Assembly (NCBI GenBank): GCA_018266095.1
Contig: JAFEBC010000683.1
Span: 1 to 17,967, forward strand
DNA: 17,967 bases
Origin: Deltaproteobacteria bacterium
GTDB taxonomy: Bacteria > Myxococcota > Myxococcia > Myxococcales > 40CM-4-68-19
Direction: 5' to 3'
Shown: positions 1 to 7,505 of the stretch, in pieces
How positions within the stretch are numbered: position 1 is the stretch's first letter
How the letters are laid out: each line of letters opens with the position of its first letter
Notes under the pieces: model-generated
What the model was told of the DNA's origin: nothing
The model's database searches: none
What the model saw: only the letters and a program-made list of their open reading frames with translations
Translations under genes and position numbers: made by a program

Positions 1-45
1 AGGACGGACATGATCGCGGGCCGGAGTCTAGCAGCGTTTGCAGAC

Positions 46-89
46 GCCAAAAACGAAACGGAGGCGGACCGCGTAGGTCCACCTCCGTT
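46..89 (-). terminator. Rho-independent terminator after the pilA-like gene
   Basis: Reading the minus strand, 24 nt after the pilin stop codon, a hairpin forms from AACGGAGG and CCTCCGTT arms (57-64 with 82-89). The stem continues, after one mismatch, as a GGACC/GGTCC inner stem with a 5-nt loop. A T-rich run, TTTCGTTTTT on the minus strand (about 49-58), follows directly. Stem, loop and T tract together make a classical intrinsic terminator for the highly expressed pilin transcript. Confidence 0.82.
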
Positions 90-113
90 CGATTCAACAG
101 AGCGGGAACAGAC

Positions 114-689
114 TTACTTGTTCACGTCGTTGTTGAAGTTGTTCGGCTCGCCCGCGGGGATGTTGCCCGAGTTGTCGCCGGCCGACTGGATGACCGAGGC
201 GGTCGAGATCGCCCAGGTGTCGAGGGTCGTGTCCGTGTCGATGTTGCCGGCCGCGCCGCCCGACCAGTCGGTGCCCGAGATGCCCGGGACGATGCCCGTG
301 AACGCCGGGGTGACCGAGCCGTACGCCACCGACTGCGCGGTGCCGTACTTGAAGACGTCGGCCGAGATCGAGTCCGCGTTGGTCGCGGTCGAGGCCGAGG
401 TGCCCGTGCGGTTGTCGAGCGTGCCGCCGGCGCCGAGGTAGTAGTTGTAGCGGTTGTTGCGCTCAGGGGCGAAGCCGACCTCGCCGACCGTCGACGAGAA
501 GCGGTCCTTCTCGGCGTAGAACGCCTTCTGCGCGGTGAACATGGCCTTGCAGTTCGACTTGGCCTCGCTCTGCTTGCTGCGCGCCTGGAACTTGATGAAG
601 TTCGGAATGGCGATGGCGGCGAGGATGCCGATGATGGCGACGACGATCATCAGCTCAATCAGGGTAAAGCCCTTCATCATCTTCTTCAT
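114..689 (-). CDS. pilA: Type IV major pilin, PilA-like (pilin 1)
   Basis: 191-residue type IVa pilin, the subunit polymerised into the retractable pilus used for twitching or social motility. It has a short leader MKKMMKG, a predicted prepilin cleavage site between G7 and F8, and Glu at mature position 5 (E12). The hydrophobic assembly helix spans about residues 8-30 and is followed by a polar globular domain. The C-terminus carries an acidic [10 protein letters not shown] loop (148-157) and a [12 protein letters not shown] tail, both like myxobacterial PilA. ATG at 689 is chosen over the upstream in-frame start at 770 because it gives the short leader and has GGAG 7 nt upstream; the upstream start would also lie ahead of the sigma-54 promoter. 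The only cysteine is C47, so the C-terminal disulfide loop of many pilins is absent. The gene has its own promoter and terminator, so it is probably monocistronic and strongly expressed. Its leader should be cut by the PilD encoded at 4956-6068. Confidence 0.93.
   Translation of the reverse strand: MKKMMKGFTLIELMIVVAIIGILAAIAIPNFIKFQARSKQSEAKSNCKAMFTAQKAFYAEKDRFSSTVGEVGFAPERNNRYNYYLGAGGTLDNRTGTSASTATNADSISADVFKYGTAQSVAYGSVTPAFTGIVPGISGTDWSGGAAGNIDTDTTLDTWAISTASVIQSAGDNSGNIPAGEPNNFNNDVNK
622..656. repeat. 35-bp exact direct repeat, copy in pilin 1
   Basis: This 35-bp stretch, coding for the conserved N-terminal helix of pilin 1, is identical to 1377-1411 in pilin 2 and in the same orientation. 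The flanks are similar but not identical. It may simply reflect paralogy under strong protein constraint, yet it is long enough to support homologous recombination between the two genes. Confidence 0.85.
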
Positions 690-747
690 TGAGAGTCTCC
701 AGTGCGGTGGGGAAGCGGTGGTCTGCGGTGCGGACGAGCGGGGGAGT

Positions 748-764
748 AGCAAGGGGTTTGCCAA
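748..764 (-). promoter_or_regulatory. Sigma-54 (-24/-12) promoter of the pilA-like gene
   Basis: The minus strand reads TTGGCAAACCCCTTGCT, matching the RpoN consensus TTGGCAC-N5-TTGC(A/T) at both elements. The GG and GC pairs are exactly 10 nt apart. Transcription would start about 12 nt past the GC, near 737, leaving a leader of roughly 48 nt before the ATG at 689. Pilin genes in Pseudomonas and Myxococcus are driven by sigma-54 with the PilS/PilR two-component pair, so this site is expected biologically. No upstream activator site was identified by eye. Confidence 0.85.
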
Positions 765-859
765 ACTCAAGTGCTTGATTTCACGGAGAGGTCGAAGGGA
801 CGCTGCTCGGGCAAGTGACGTATTTTGTCAGTCGGGGCCCGATCACGGCGCATTCCGTG

Positions 860-1447
860 TCAGCGGCTGACATCGTTGGTCTCATTGGCAGGTTCGCCAG
901 CCGACACAGGTCCGATGGCGTCGCAGGGTCCGCCGGCGAGGGTGCGGGAGTCGGTGGACACGGTCCAGCCGTCGAGCGTCGTGTCCGTGTCGATGTTGCC
1001 GGCGGCGGCGCCGACCCAGGTGGTGGAGTTGGCGACGACGTCGGTGAGGACCGTGCCGCAGCCCATGGTCCCAGGCGCGCTCACCGCGGCCCCAGCGCCG
1101 TACTTGAAGGTGTCCACGCTGATGGAGGTGGCCGCCGCGCCTCCGGTGGCGGCCGTCCCGGCGCGAGACTCCTGCGCGATGGTGGCCGCGAGGAAGTAGG
1201 CGTAGCGGTTGTTGCGCTCGGGCACGAACCCGATCTCGTACGGCTGCGTGCTGAACCGGTCCTTGGCCGCGAAGAACGCCTTCTCGGACGTGAACGCGGC
1301 CTTGAGGTTCGAGCGCGCCTCCGTCTGCTTGGCGCGGGCCTGGTACTTGAGGAAGTTGGGCACCGCGATGGCTGCCAGGATGCCGATGATGGCGACGACG
1401 ATCATCAGCTCGATGAGGGTGAAGCCACTTGCTCTGCGCGGGTGCAT
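860..1447 (-). CDS. Type IV pilin paralogue (pilin 2)
   Basis: 195-residue type IVa pilin closely related to pilin 1. It has leader MHPRRASG, predicted cleavage between G8 and F9, Glu at mature position 5 (E13) and the same hydrophobic helix. It shares the blocks VPERNNRYAYFL and [12 protein letters not shown]. Unlike pilin 1 it has two cysteines in the C-terminal half (C130 and C175), placed to form a D-region disulfide. ATG at 1447 is preceded by a strong AGGAGG 5 nt upstream; the open frame continues far upstream only because stop codons are rare in this GC-rich DNA. It lies 170 bp upstream of pilin 1 on the same strand and 86 bp downstream of the YfhO-like gene. It could be the major pilin under other conditions, a minor pilin, or a silent variant; sequence alone does not decide. 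Confidence 0.92.
   Translation of the reverse strand: MHPRRASGFTLIELMIVVAIIGILAAIAVPNFLKYQARAKQTEARSNLKAAFTSEKAFFAAKDRFSTQPYEIGFVPERNNRYAYFLAATIAQESRAGTAATGGAAATSISVDTFKYGAGAAVSAPGTMGCGTVLTDVVANSTTWVGAAAGNIDTDTTLDGWTVSTDSRTLAGGPCDAIGPVSAGEPANETNDVSR
1377..1411. repeat. 35-bp exact direct repeat, copy in pilin 2
   Basis: Partner of the identical block at 622-656, 755 bp away. A second identical block of 26 bp lies near the 3' ends of the two genes (226-251 and 978-1003), over the conserved NIDTDTTLD codons. The two matched blocks therefore bracket the divergent centre of both pilins. Confidence 0.85.
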
Positions 1448-1484
1448 GACGCCTCCTGCCGGAACCTGAAGCAAGTGGAAGGCC

Positions 1485-1502
1485 AGCAAACCCCGCTGCC
1501 GC
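1485..1502 (-). promoter_or_regulatory. Weak sigma-54-like sequence before pilin 2
   Basis: The minus strand has CGGCA then, 7 nt later, TTTGCT-type sequence, resembling the -24/-12 elements in front of pilin 1. The GG-to-GC spacing is 11 nt rather than the strict 10 of functional RpoN promoters, and the first T of the -24 element is replaced by C. It may be a decayed or inactive promoter; I give it low weight. Confidence 0.25.
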
Positions 1503-1533
1503 CCAGATGGCAAGTTTTCAACGCTGGTGGTCG

Positions 1534-3966
1534 TCAGGCGCCGGGTCGCCGTCGCAGGTGCAGGAAGGCGAGGAGGCCGCTGAGCAGCACCACCCCGGCC
1601 GCCGAGGGGACGAGGCCGGCGGGCCGGAAGCGGAGGGTGACCTGATGCGCGCCGGCGGGGATGCGCAGGCCCAGGGCCACGCGATCGGTCTCGATCACGC
1701 GGGCGGGCGCGCCGTCGATCCAGGCCGACCAGCCGGCGTCGAAGTGCTCGGAGACGACGAGCAGCGTGTCGCGCGGGGCCGCGGTGCCGATCTGGATGTG
1801 CTCGGGATCGGGGCGCGACCAGGTGACGGGCGGCAGGCCAACGGTGCCGCGCGGGGGCAGGCCCTCGACGGCGGCGCGATCGGCGAGGGTGACGACCGCC
1901 TCGCGGTGCAGGTCGGTCTCGTGCGAGGCGAGCCAGGGGTGCACCACGGCGTCGTCGTCGGCCGCGATCGCCCCGTCGACCAGGAAGGCGCGGGGGCGCA
2001 GCGGCGCGTCGTGGATCCAGAAGCCGTCGGGGTCGGGCCGAAAGCCGTCGCGGCGCGCCTTCTCGGGGGTGCGCAGGTACCCCCCCAGGACCACGAAGCG
2101 GCCGTTGAGCAGGGCGATCATGGGGATGGCCGCGGCGTGCACCGCCTTCGCGTACCGCTCGTCGCTGATGGAGAAGTAGGAGTTGATGCCCTGCACGCGA
2201 GCCAGGGCGTCGAACTGCGGCATGAGGCTCGCCTGGATCTGCAGGAGGGCGGCGAGGCGCGGATCGTTCTCGTTGATCTGCTTGCCCGAGGTGATCGGCT
2301 CCACGTAGACGCGCCAGCGATCGTAGCTCTCGCCAGCCGCGGCGACGAGGCGGTCGGCCATGCCGGGGCGGTCGGCGTAGAAGCGCGTGGACACGGTGAA
2401 GAGGAGGTTCGAGGTGCACACCAGCGCGGTCACGAAGCAGACGCCCGCGAGCAGGGCGGGCACGAGGCGCGTCCGCGCGGGCAGCACGAGGGGGATGACC
2501 GAGACGAGCAGCATCGCGGCCGAGAGCAGGACCGTGGTGCCGAGGCCGGAGAGCAGGCGGTCGACGAAGAGGCGCACCGCGAGCGCGTCGTGGGTGGCGG
2601 CGGCCACGCGCAGGGAGTCCTCGAGCGATTCGCGGCCGGCGCTGCAGGCCCAGAGCGCGCCGCCCGCGATGGCCGCCGAGAGGCCCGAGAGCGCCACCAG
2701 GGCCTGGTTCAGCCTGCGGCTCTTGAGCAGGGCGTCCGCGCCCACCGCCGCGAGCACGGCGATGAGCATGCTGGCGAACGCGGTCAGCTTCTCGGCGTAG
2801 CGGAAGAGGCGCATGCCGGGCACCACGTGCTCGAGCAGCGGATAGATGCCCAGCGCGTCGCCGGCGGACGCGAGCAGGAGGACGACGGCGCCCAGGCCGA
2901 GCAAGCGGGCGCGCCGTCCGGCCCCGAGGGCGAGCAGGGCGAGGAGGACGGCCGGCAGCCCGATGGTGATGGAGTCGGCGAAGCTCGCCTCGCCTCCCTG
3001 GGCCAGCAGCTCGAGGAAGATGCTGGGCGGCAGGTCGCGGGTGCCCTGCGCGGGCGTGGGGTTGTCGTCGAAGGCCTCGGGGACGATGACGCCGAGGAGC
3101 CGCCGCGGGTGCACGGAGAAGTTGTTGCGCGTGTAGTCGTCGGTGAAGCCGCGCGAGCGCGTGCTGCGGGCGAGGCGCGGCACCACCGGGACCAGAGCGG
3201 GCGCGGCCAGGGCGAGCGACAGGCCGCCCCACAGGGCGATGCGCAGGCCGGTGCGCGCGAGGCGCCGGGTGAGCGTGGGGCCCTCCGACGGGCCGGGCAC
3301 GCAGGCGTCGGCCAGGACCCAGACGCCGCCGATGAGGCCGGCGAGGAGCATCGACTGCGGCTCGCCCGCGTAGATGCAGAGGGCGAGGAGCCACGCGCCC
3401 AAGAGGAGCGATCCCGGCGTGCCCGTGCGCGCGAAGCGGCGCAGGCCCCACACCGCCCACGGGACCGTCGCCGGGCCGAGGACGTAGGGGAGGTTCGAGG
3501 CGGCCGTCGAGAGCAGATAGCCGCAGCCGCCGAAGACGATGCCGCCCAGGAGGGCCGACCAGCGCGAGAGCTGGAGGTCCCGCGCGAGCACGTAGAGGCC
3601 GGCGCCGGCGAGGAACAGCGGCAACAGGTGGTTGAGCTTGAAGGCGAGGTCGAAGGGCAGCAAAAGGTAGAGCAAGGTGAGCGGATGGAGCAGCCCGGGC
3701 GAGAGCTGGCCGAGCACGGACACACCCGACTCCGTCCACGGATCCCAGAGCGGGAGCTGGCCGTGCGCGAGGCGCTCGGCGAGATAGCGCTTGAGCGGAT
3801 AGTAGAGGCGCGCGGTGTCCCGGTAGTAGAGCTGCAGCGCCGGGTTCCAGATGGGGCCGGTGATGATGCCGAAGGCGGCGAGGCCGGCGGCCAGAGGCCA
3901 GAGCGCGCGTCGGCGCGGCGATTCTGTTGCGGTGTCCGCGGTCGGCACGCTAGCGTTATCGGGCAT
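1534..3966 (-). CDS. YfhO-family membrane protein (putative GT-C glycosyltransferase)
   Basis: 810-residue polytopic inner-membrane protein of the YfhO family, which has a GT-C-like fold and is implicated in glycosylating surface polymers in Firmicutes. After a short cytoplasmic N-terminus, TM1 (about 21-38) leads into an outward loop with YRDTARLYYPLKRYL (D50 is a candidate catalytic acid) and LPLWDPWTESG. About a dozen hydrophobic segments follow to roughly residue 510, then a large soluble domain and a final TM near 790. The end of the soluble domain, HFDAGWSAWIDGAPARV followed by RIPAGAHQVTLRFRP, is diagnostic of YfhO. ATG at 3966 has GGAA a few bases upstream; a GTG at codon 7 is an alternative. 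It lies upstream of the two pilin genes on the same strand, and its start is 22 bp from the divergent ABC ATPase start. Substrate is unknown; a role in modifying pilin or cell-surface glycan is inferred from position only. Confidence 0.85.
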   Translation of the reverse strand: MPDNASVPTADTATESPRRRALWPLAAGLAAFGIITGPIWNPALQLYYRDTARLYYPLKRYLAERLAHGQLPLWDPWTESGVSVLGQLSPGLLHPLTLLYLLLPFDLAFKLNHLLPLFLAGAGLYVLARDLQLSRWSALLGGIVFGGCGYLLSTAASNLPYVLGPATVPWAVWGLRRFARTGTPGSLLLGAWLLALCIYAGEPQSMLLAGLIGGVWVLADACVPGPSEGPTLTRRLARTGLRIALWGGLSLALAAPALVPVVPRLARSTRSRGFTDDYTRNNFSVHPRRLLGVIVPEAFDDNPTPAQGTRDLPPSIFLELLAQGGEASFADSITIGLPAVLLALLALGAGRRARLLGLGAVVLLLASAGDALGIYPLLEHVVPGMRLFRYAEKLTAFASMLIAVLAAVGADALLKSRRLNQALVALSGLSAAIAGGALWACSAGRESLEDSLRVAAATHDALAVRLFVDRLLSGLGTTVLLSAAMLLVSVIPLVLPARTRLVPALLAGVCFVTALVCTSNLLFTVSTRFYADRPGMADRLVAAAGESYDRWRVYVEPITSGKQINENDPRLAALLQIQASLMPQFDALARVQGINSYFSISDERYAKAVHAAAIPMIALLNGRFVVLGGYLRTPEKARRDGFRPDPDGFWIHDAPLRPRAFLVDGAIAADDDAVVHPWLASHETDLHREAVVTLADRAAVEGLPPRGTVGLPPVTWSRPDPEHIQIGTAAPRDTLLVVSEHFDAGWSAWIDGAPARVIETDRVALGLRIPAGAHQVTLRFRPAGLVPSAAGVVLLSGLLAFLHLRRRPGA

Positions 3967-3988
3967 TCATTCCACGAAAGAAAGCACG

Positions 3989-4927
3989 ATGGACGCAGTC
4001 GTCCGCACCGAACATCTGGGCAAGATCTTCCGCGTCGGCTTCTGGGCGCGGCGCGTGGTGGCCGTGGAGGATCTGTCGTTCGAGGCGCGGCGGGGCGAGA
4101 TCTTCGGCCTGCTGGGGCCGAACGGCGCAGGCAAGACCACCACCATCAAGATCCTGATGGGCTTCGTGCGGCCCTCGAGCGGGTCGGCTGAGGTGGCGGG
4201 GCACAAGGCCGGCTCGATCGCGGCCCGGCGCAAGCTGGGCTATCTGCCGGAGAACCCCGCGCTCTACGAGTTCCTGCGCGGCGACGAGTACCTGGTGTTC
4301 GCCGCGCGGCTCGCGGGGCTCTCGCGGGCGGACGCGAAGAAGAAGTCGGCCGAGCTCTTGGAGAAGGTGGGCCTCGCCGGGCGCGCGGACCGGCCCATCC
4401 GCCGCTTCTCGAAGGGCATGGTGCAGCGGCTGGCGCTGGCGCAGGCGCTGGTCGGCGATCCGGAGACGGTGATCCTGGACGAGCCGATGAGCGGGCTTGA
4501 TCCCATCGGGCGCAAGGACGTGCGCGACCTCATCCTCGGGCTGCGCACGGAGGGGCGCACGGTGCTGTTCTCGACGCACATCCTCTCCGACGTGGAGGCC
4601 ATCTGCGACCGCGTCGGCATCGTGGTGCAGGGCAAGCTGACCGACATCGGCGCGCCGGGCGACCTGGTGCCGCCCGGTGTGCGCGAGGTGGAGATGATCC
4701 TCGAGGGCGCGACGCCGGCGCTGCGCGAGAAGCTGGCCAACGCGGGCGCGGGCCTGCTCGAGCGCGACCGCACGCTGCGCGCGGTGTTCCCTGCCGAAGA
4801 CAAGGCGCGGCAGGCGCTGGCGATGTCGCTCGCGGAGGGCGCCACGCTGGTGTCGTTCACGCCGCACCGGCGCACGCTGGAGGAGCTCTTCGTGGCGCGG
4901 GCGCGGGCCTCGGCGGTGACGTCGTGA
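3989..4927 (+). CDS. ABC transporter ATP-binding protein, PilH-like
   Basis: 312-residue cytoplasmic ATPase of the ABC-2 exporter class. It has Walker A GPNGAGKT (43-50), a signature FSKGM (140-144) in place of LSGGQ as usual for this subfamily, Walker B VILDEP (161-166), D-loop SGLDP and switch histidine H197. A C-terminal region of about 90 residues resembles the domain common in CcmA/NatA-type subunits. The start at 3989 is chosen because the protein then begins directly before the first conserved strand; the ribosome site is weak (GAAAG). The gene sits 28 bp before pilD. In Myxococcus xanthus the ABC transporter pilGHI lies between pilA and pilD and is needed for pilus biogenesis, so by position this is a PilH candidate. 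No permease (PilI) or PilG partner is found in the window, which is odd for an ABC ATPase. Confidence 0.9.
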   Translation: MDAVVRTEHLGKIFRVGFWARRVVAVEDLSFEARRGEIFGLLGPNGAGKTTTIKILMGFVRPSSGSAEVAGHKAGSIAARRKLGYLPENPALYEFLRGDEYLVFAARLAGLSRADAKKKSAELLEKVGLAGRADRPIRRFSKGMVQRLALAQALVGDPETVILDEPMSGLDPIGRKDVRDLILGLRTEGRTVLFSTHILSDVEAICDRVGIVVQGKLTDIGAPGDLVPPGVREVEMILEGATPALREKLANAGAGLLERDRTLRAVFPAEDKARQALAMSLAEGATLVSFTPHRRTLEELFVARARASAVTS

Positions 4928-4955
4928 GCGCGCGCCGGCTTCGCAGGGCCCGCTG

Positions 4956-6068
4956 ATGGAGCTGCTCGCGGAGTACGCGCCCCGCACGTTCCTCTCGGTC
5001 TGCTTCGTCTTCGGCGCGGTGGTGGGCTCGTTCCTGAACGTGGTCATCGCGCGCGTGCCCGAAGGCCTGAGCGTCGTCTCGCCGCCGAGCCGCTGCCCGC
5101 GCTGCAAGAGCGGCATCGCCTGGTACGACAACGTGCCGATCCTGTCGTGGATCCTCCTGCGCGCGAAGTGCCGCAACTGCGGGCTGCCCATCGCCGCGCG
5201 CTATCCCTTGGTGGAGCTCATCGGGGGCGTGCTGGGCGTGGCGGTCGCGTGGCGCTTCGGGCCGTCGCTGGAGGCGCTGTTCTCGTTCGCGTTCGTGGCC
5301 ATGCTGGTGTCCTTGGCGTTCATCGACCTGGACACCTGGCTGTTGCCGCACGAGCTCACGCGGCCGCTGCTCGTCCTGGGCCTCGTGTCGCCGCTGTGGA
5401 ACCACGCCATCTCCTGGCGGGACAGCCTGCTCGGCGCTGGCGTGGGGTTCGCGCTCTTCGCCGGCATCGCGCTGTTCGGCGAGAAGGTCTTGAAGCGCGA
5501 GACGATGGGCTGGGGAGACGTGTGGCTGCTCGCCGGCATCGGCGCGTGGCTGGGCATCGCGGGCGTGTTCCCGGTGGTGATGTTGTCGGCGCTGCAGGGG
5601 GCGATCGTGGGCGGGCTGCTCATCGCGATCGGGAAGGCGATGGGGAATCCAGAGGGGATCCCGGGGGACTCGCCGGCTTCTGCGGCAGCGACCACGGGAG
5701 ACGCGAGCGGGGACGCCGGCGCGAACGCCAAGGCTGACGCCAACGCGAACGCCAACGTCAACGCCAACGCCAACGTCAACGCCAACGCCAACGCCAACGC
5801 CAGCGCGAACGCTGACGCGAACGCCAACGCCAACGCCAACGCCAACGCCAACGCCAACGCAAACGCAAACGCAAACGCAAACGCGAACGCCAACGCTGAC
5901 GCCAACGCAAACGCCCCCGCCACCGCCACCGACGACGACCACTGGACCCCGCCCAAGCACGCCGTCCCCTACGGGCCCTTCCTCGCGCTCGCGGCCCTGC
6001 AGCAGCTCCTCCTCGGGGATGTCTTCTGGCTCCTCTGGGACGAGTGGGTCCGCAGGATCGCGCCGTGA
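4956..6068 (+). CDS. pilD: Prepilin peptidase / N-methyltransferase PilD
   Basis: 370-residue inner-membrane aspartic protease that cuts the leader from type IV prepilins and N-methylates the new terminal Phe. After TM1 with [12 protein letters not shown], a cytoplasmic loop carries the two zinc-type pairs C47-PR-C50 and C72-RN-C75. The candidate catalytic aspartates are D124 ([10 protein letters not shown]) and D188 (MGWGDVWLL), with the usual spacing of 64. The C-terminus has the family motif [10 protein letters not shown]. Between the GWGD region and this last helix lies an added low-complexity stretch of about 95 residues (from about 232), dominated by an Asn-Ala dipeptide repeat at 257-320. 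Without it the length would match a normal PilD of about 270-290 residues. ATG at 4956 has AGGG 7 nt upstream. It is co-transcribed with the ABC ATPase upstream and its TGA overlaps the GTG of the kinase downstream. It should process both pilins of this window. Confidence 0.95.
   Translation: MELLAEYAPRTFLSVCFVFGAVVGSFLNVVIARVPEGLSVVSPPSRCPRCKSGIAWYDNVPILSWILLRAKCRNCGLPIAARYPLVELIGGVLGVAVAWRFGPSLEALFSFAFVAMLVSLAFIDLDTWLLPHELTRPLLVLGLVSPLWNHAISWRDSLLGAGVGFALFAGIALFGEKVLKRETMGWGDVWLLAGIGAWLGIAGVFPVVMLSALQGAIVGGLLIAIGKAMGNPEGIPGDSPASAAATTGDASGDAGANAKADANANANVNANANVNANANANASANADANANANANANANANANANANANANANADANANAPATATDDDHWTPPKHAVPYGPFLALAALQQLLLGDVFWLLWDEWVRRIAP
5724..5915. repeat. Hexanucleotide tandem repeat (32 units) inside pilD
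   Basis: 192 bp made of 32 six-base units based on AACGCC, with no interruption of the 6-bp phase. Read in the pilD frame it gives Asn-Ala repeats, with single substitutions to Lys-Ala, Asp-Ala (three), Asn-Val (two) and Ser-Ala. The longest perfect Asn-Ala run is 13 units, and part of it switches from AACGCC to AACGCA. Because the unit is two codons, gain or loss of units changes length but never frame. The encoded segment would lie in a loop between the GWGD helix region and the last transmembrane segments. Confidence 0.97.
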
Positions 6069-7501
6069 CGCAGCCAAAGACGGGCGGGTTGCGTCTCCGG
6101 CTCGTCTCGGGGCTCCTGGGCGCAGGGCTCATCACCATGGCGCTGCTCGCGATCGTGGTGCTGCTCGAGGTGCGCGACTCGCTCTATTTCCGGCGCGTCG
6201 AGGACGCGCGCGACCGGCTGCGGGCGGCGACGACGGCGGCGGCGGAGCTGTGTCCGCCCCGGGGGGAGCTGGTCGATCGCAACTGCCGGACGGAGATCGC
6301 GACGGTGCTGGCGCTCGCGGACGTGCAGCAGGCGGCGGATCGCTGCGAGGCGCCGATGGTGCGCAAGCGCGACTACATCGTCCTCTGCGATGAGACGCCC
6401 ACGGGCGGGGCGATGCGGCTGCGGGTGCCGCTGTTGGGGGTGCAGCAGCAGCTCGCGGACCTCGATCTTCGCCTGCTCACCGCGCTGGCGGTGGCCTTGG
6501 CGGTGCTGATCGGGCTCGCCGGCTGGCTGCTCGAGCGCGGCGTGGTGCGGCGGCTGTCGACGGTCGATCAGGCGCTGAGCCAGGTGGGCGCAGAGGAGCT
6601 GGCGCAGAGCGCGTTCTTGCCCGAGGGCGGCGATGCGCTGGGGCGGCTGGGCGCGGCGGTGAACCGGCTGGCGGAGCGGCTGCGCGAGGAGCGCGAGCGC
6701 ACGCGGCAGCAGATCGTGAACCTGCAGGATTCGAATCGGCTGCTCGCGGAAGAGCAGCGGGCGCTCAAGGAGGCGCGCGAGGACCTGGTGCGCAGCGAGC
6801 GGCTGGCGAGCGTGGGACGGCTGGCGGCGGGCGTGGCGCACGAGGTGGGAAATCCGCTCTCGGCGGTGATCGCGTACGCGGCGGTGCTGCGCGACCGGCT
6901 GGCGAAGCTGCCGGAGGGCGCGAGCTCGGTGGAGCTGGTCGAGCGCATCGAGCGCGAGTCGGCGCGGGTGGATCGCATCCTGCGCGATCTGCTCGATCTG
7001 GCGCGGCCCACGTCGCTGACGCCAGAGCCGACGGAGCTGGCCAAGGTGCTGGAGTCGGCGCGGACGATGCTCGAGCCGCAGCCGCGCTGGCGTGACGCGG
7101 GGACGCAGCTCGTGGTGGACCTGCCCTTGGGGCTTCCGCTCGTGCGCGGGCACTCGCACTACCTCGGTCAGGTGATGCTGAACGTGCTGCTCAACGCGGC
7201 GAAGGCGGGCGCGAAGACGGTGCGCGCGACGGCCCGGGTCGACGGCGAGCGGGTGCGGCTCGAGCTCGCGGACGATGGGCACGGGATCTCCGCGGAGGAC
7301 CTGCCGAGGCTGTTCGAGCCCTTCTTCACCACCGCGTCGCCGGGCGAGGGCACGGGGTTGGGCCTCGCGCTGTGTCTGGCGACGATGGAGCGGCTGGGCG
7401 GCACCATGACTGCGCGCCAGGGAGAGAGCGGAGGCGCGGTGTTCGAGCTCGTGTTCGTGCGCGCCGGTGTGACGACGCGCGAGCTGGCGGCCGCCACCTG
7501 A
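6065..7501 (+). CDS. Sensor histidine kinase, NtrB/PilS-like
   Basis: 478-residue membrane sensor kinase. TM1 is at about 9-36 and TM2 at about 137-159, enclosing a sensor domain of about 100 residues with four cysteines (C63, C74, C94, C108). A HAMP-like region (about 160-215) and a coiled coil (about 205-245) lead to the H box [10 protein letters not shown] with phospho-acceptor H259. Further on are the N box ([12 protein letters not shown]377), G1 DDGHGI and G2 [10 protein letters not shown]. The HEVGNPL type H box belongs to kinases that usually pair with sigma-54 activators (NtrB, ZraS, PilS). GTG at 6065 is chosen because it overlaps the pilD stop (GTGA) and has AGGA 8 nt upstream; an in-frame ATG at 6044 would overlap pilD by 25 bp. 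No response regulator follows: the next gene is convergent, 4 bp away. Control of the sigma-54 pilin promoter is plausible but inferred. Confidence 0.9.
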   Translation: MTQPKTGGLRLRLVSGLLGAGLITMALLAIVVLLEVRDSLYFRRVEDARDRLRAATTAAAELCPPRGELVDRNCRTEIATVLALADVQQAADRCEAPMVRKRDYIVLCDETPTGGAMRLRVPLLGVQQQLADLDLRLLTALAVALAVLIGLAGWLLERGVVRRLSTVDQALSQVGAEELAQSAFLPEGGDALGRLGAAVNRLAERLREERERTRQQIVNLQDSNRLLAEEQRALKEAREDLVRSERLASVGRLAAGVAHEVGNPLSAVIAYAAVLRDRLAKLPEGASSVELVERIERESARVDRILRDLLDLARPTSLTPEPTELAKVLESARTMLEPQPRWRDAGTQLVVDLPLGLPLVRGHSHYLGQVMLNVLLNAAKAGAKTVRATARVDGERVRLELADDGHGISAEDLPRLFEPFFTTASPGEGTGLGLALCLATMERLGGTMTARQGESGGAVFELVFVRAGVTTRELAAAT

Positions 7502-7505
7502 GGCG

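Noticed and set aside
858..872. Hairpin TGTCAG-CGG-CTGACA over the pilin 2 stop codon as a terminator
   Set aside because: Only a 6-bp stem, overlaps the stop codon and no T tract follows; pilin 2 transcripts may read into pilin 1.
860..3739. 959-codon minus-strand open frame joining pilin 2 to a long Arg/Ala/Pro-rich N-terminus
   Set aside because: The upstream part is out of frame with the YfhO gene on the same strand and has biased Arg/Ala/Pro composition; the pilin ATG at 1447 has a strong ribosome site.
3942..3960. Sigma-54-like -24 element TCGGCACG before the ABC ATPase
   Set aside because: The -12 GC is missing at the required spacing (TT occurs there).
1507..4191. 894-codon plus-strand open frame opposite YfhO
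   Set aside because: Composition is typical of the antisense of a GC-rich gene (Gly, Arg, Ala, Glu, Gln rich, no domain); YfhO on the other strand is unambiguous.
5724..5915. Possible CRISPR array
   Set aside because: Units are 6 bp with no spacers; it is a coding microsatellite.
4857..6077. Minus-strand open frames with Gly-Val and similar repeats opposite pilD
   Set aside because: They are antisense readings of the hexanucleotide tract; pilD motifs fix the coding strand and frame.
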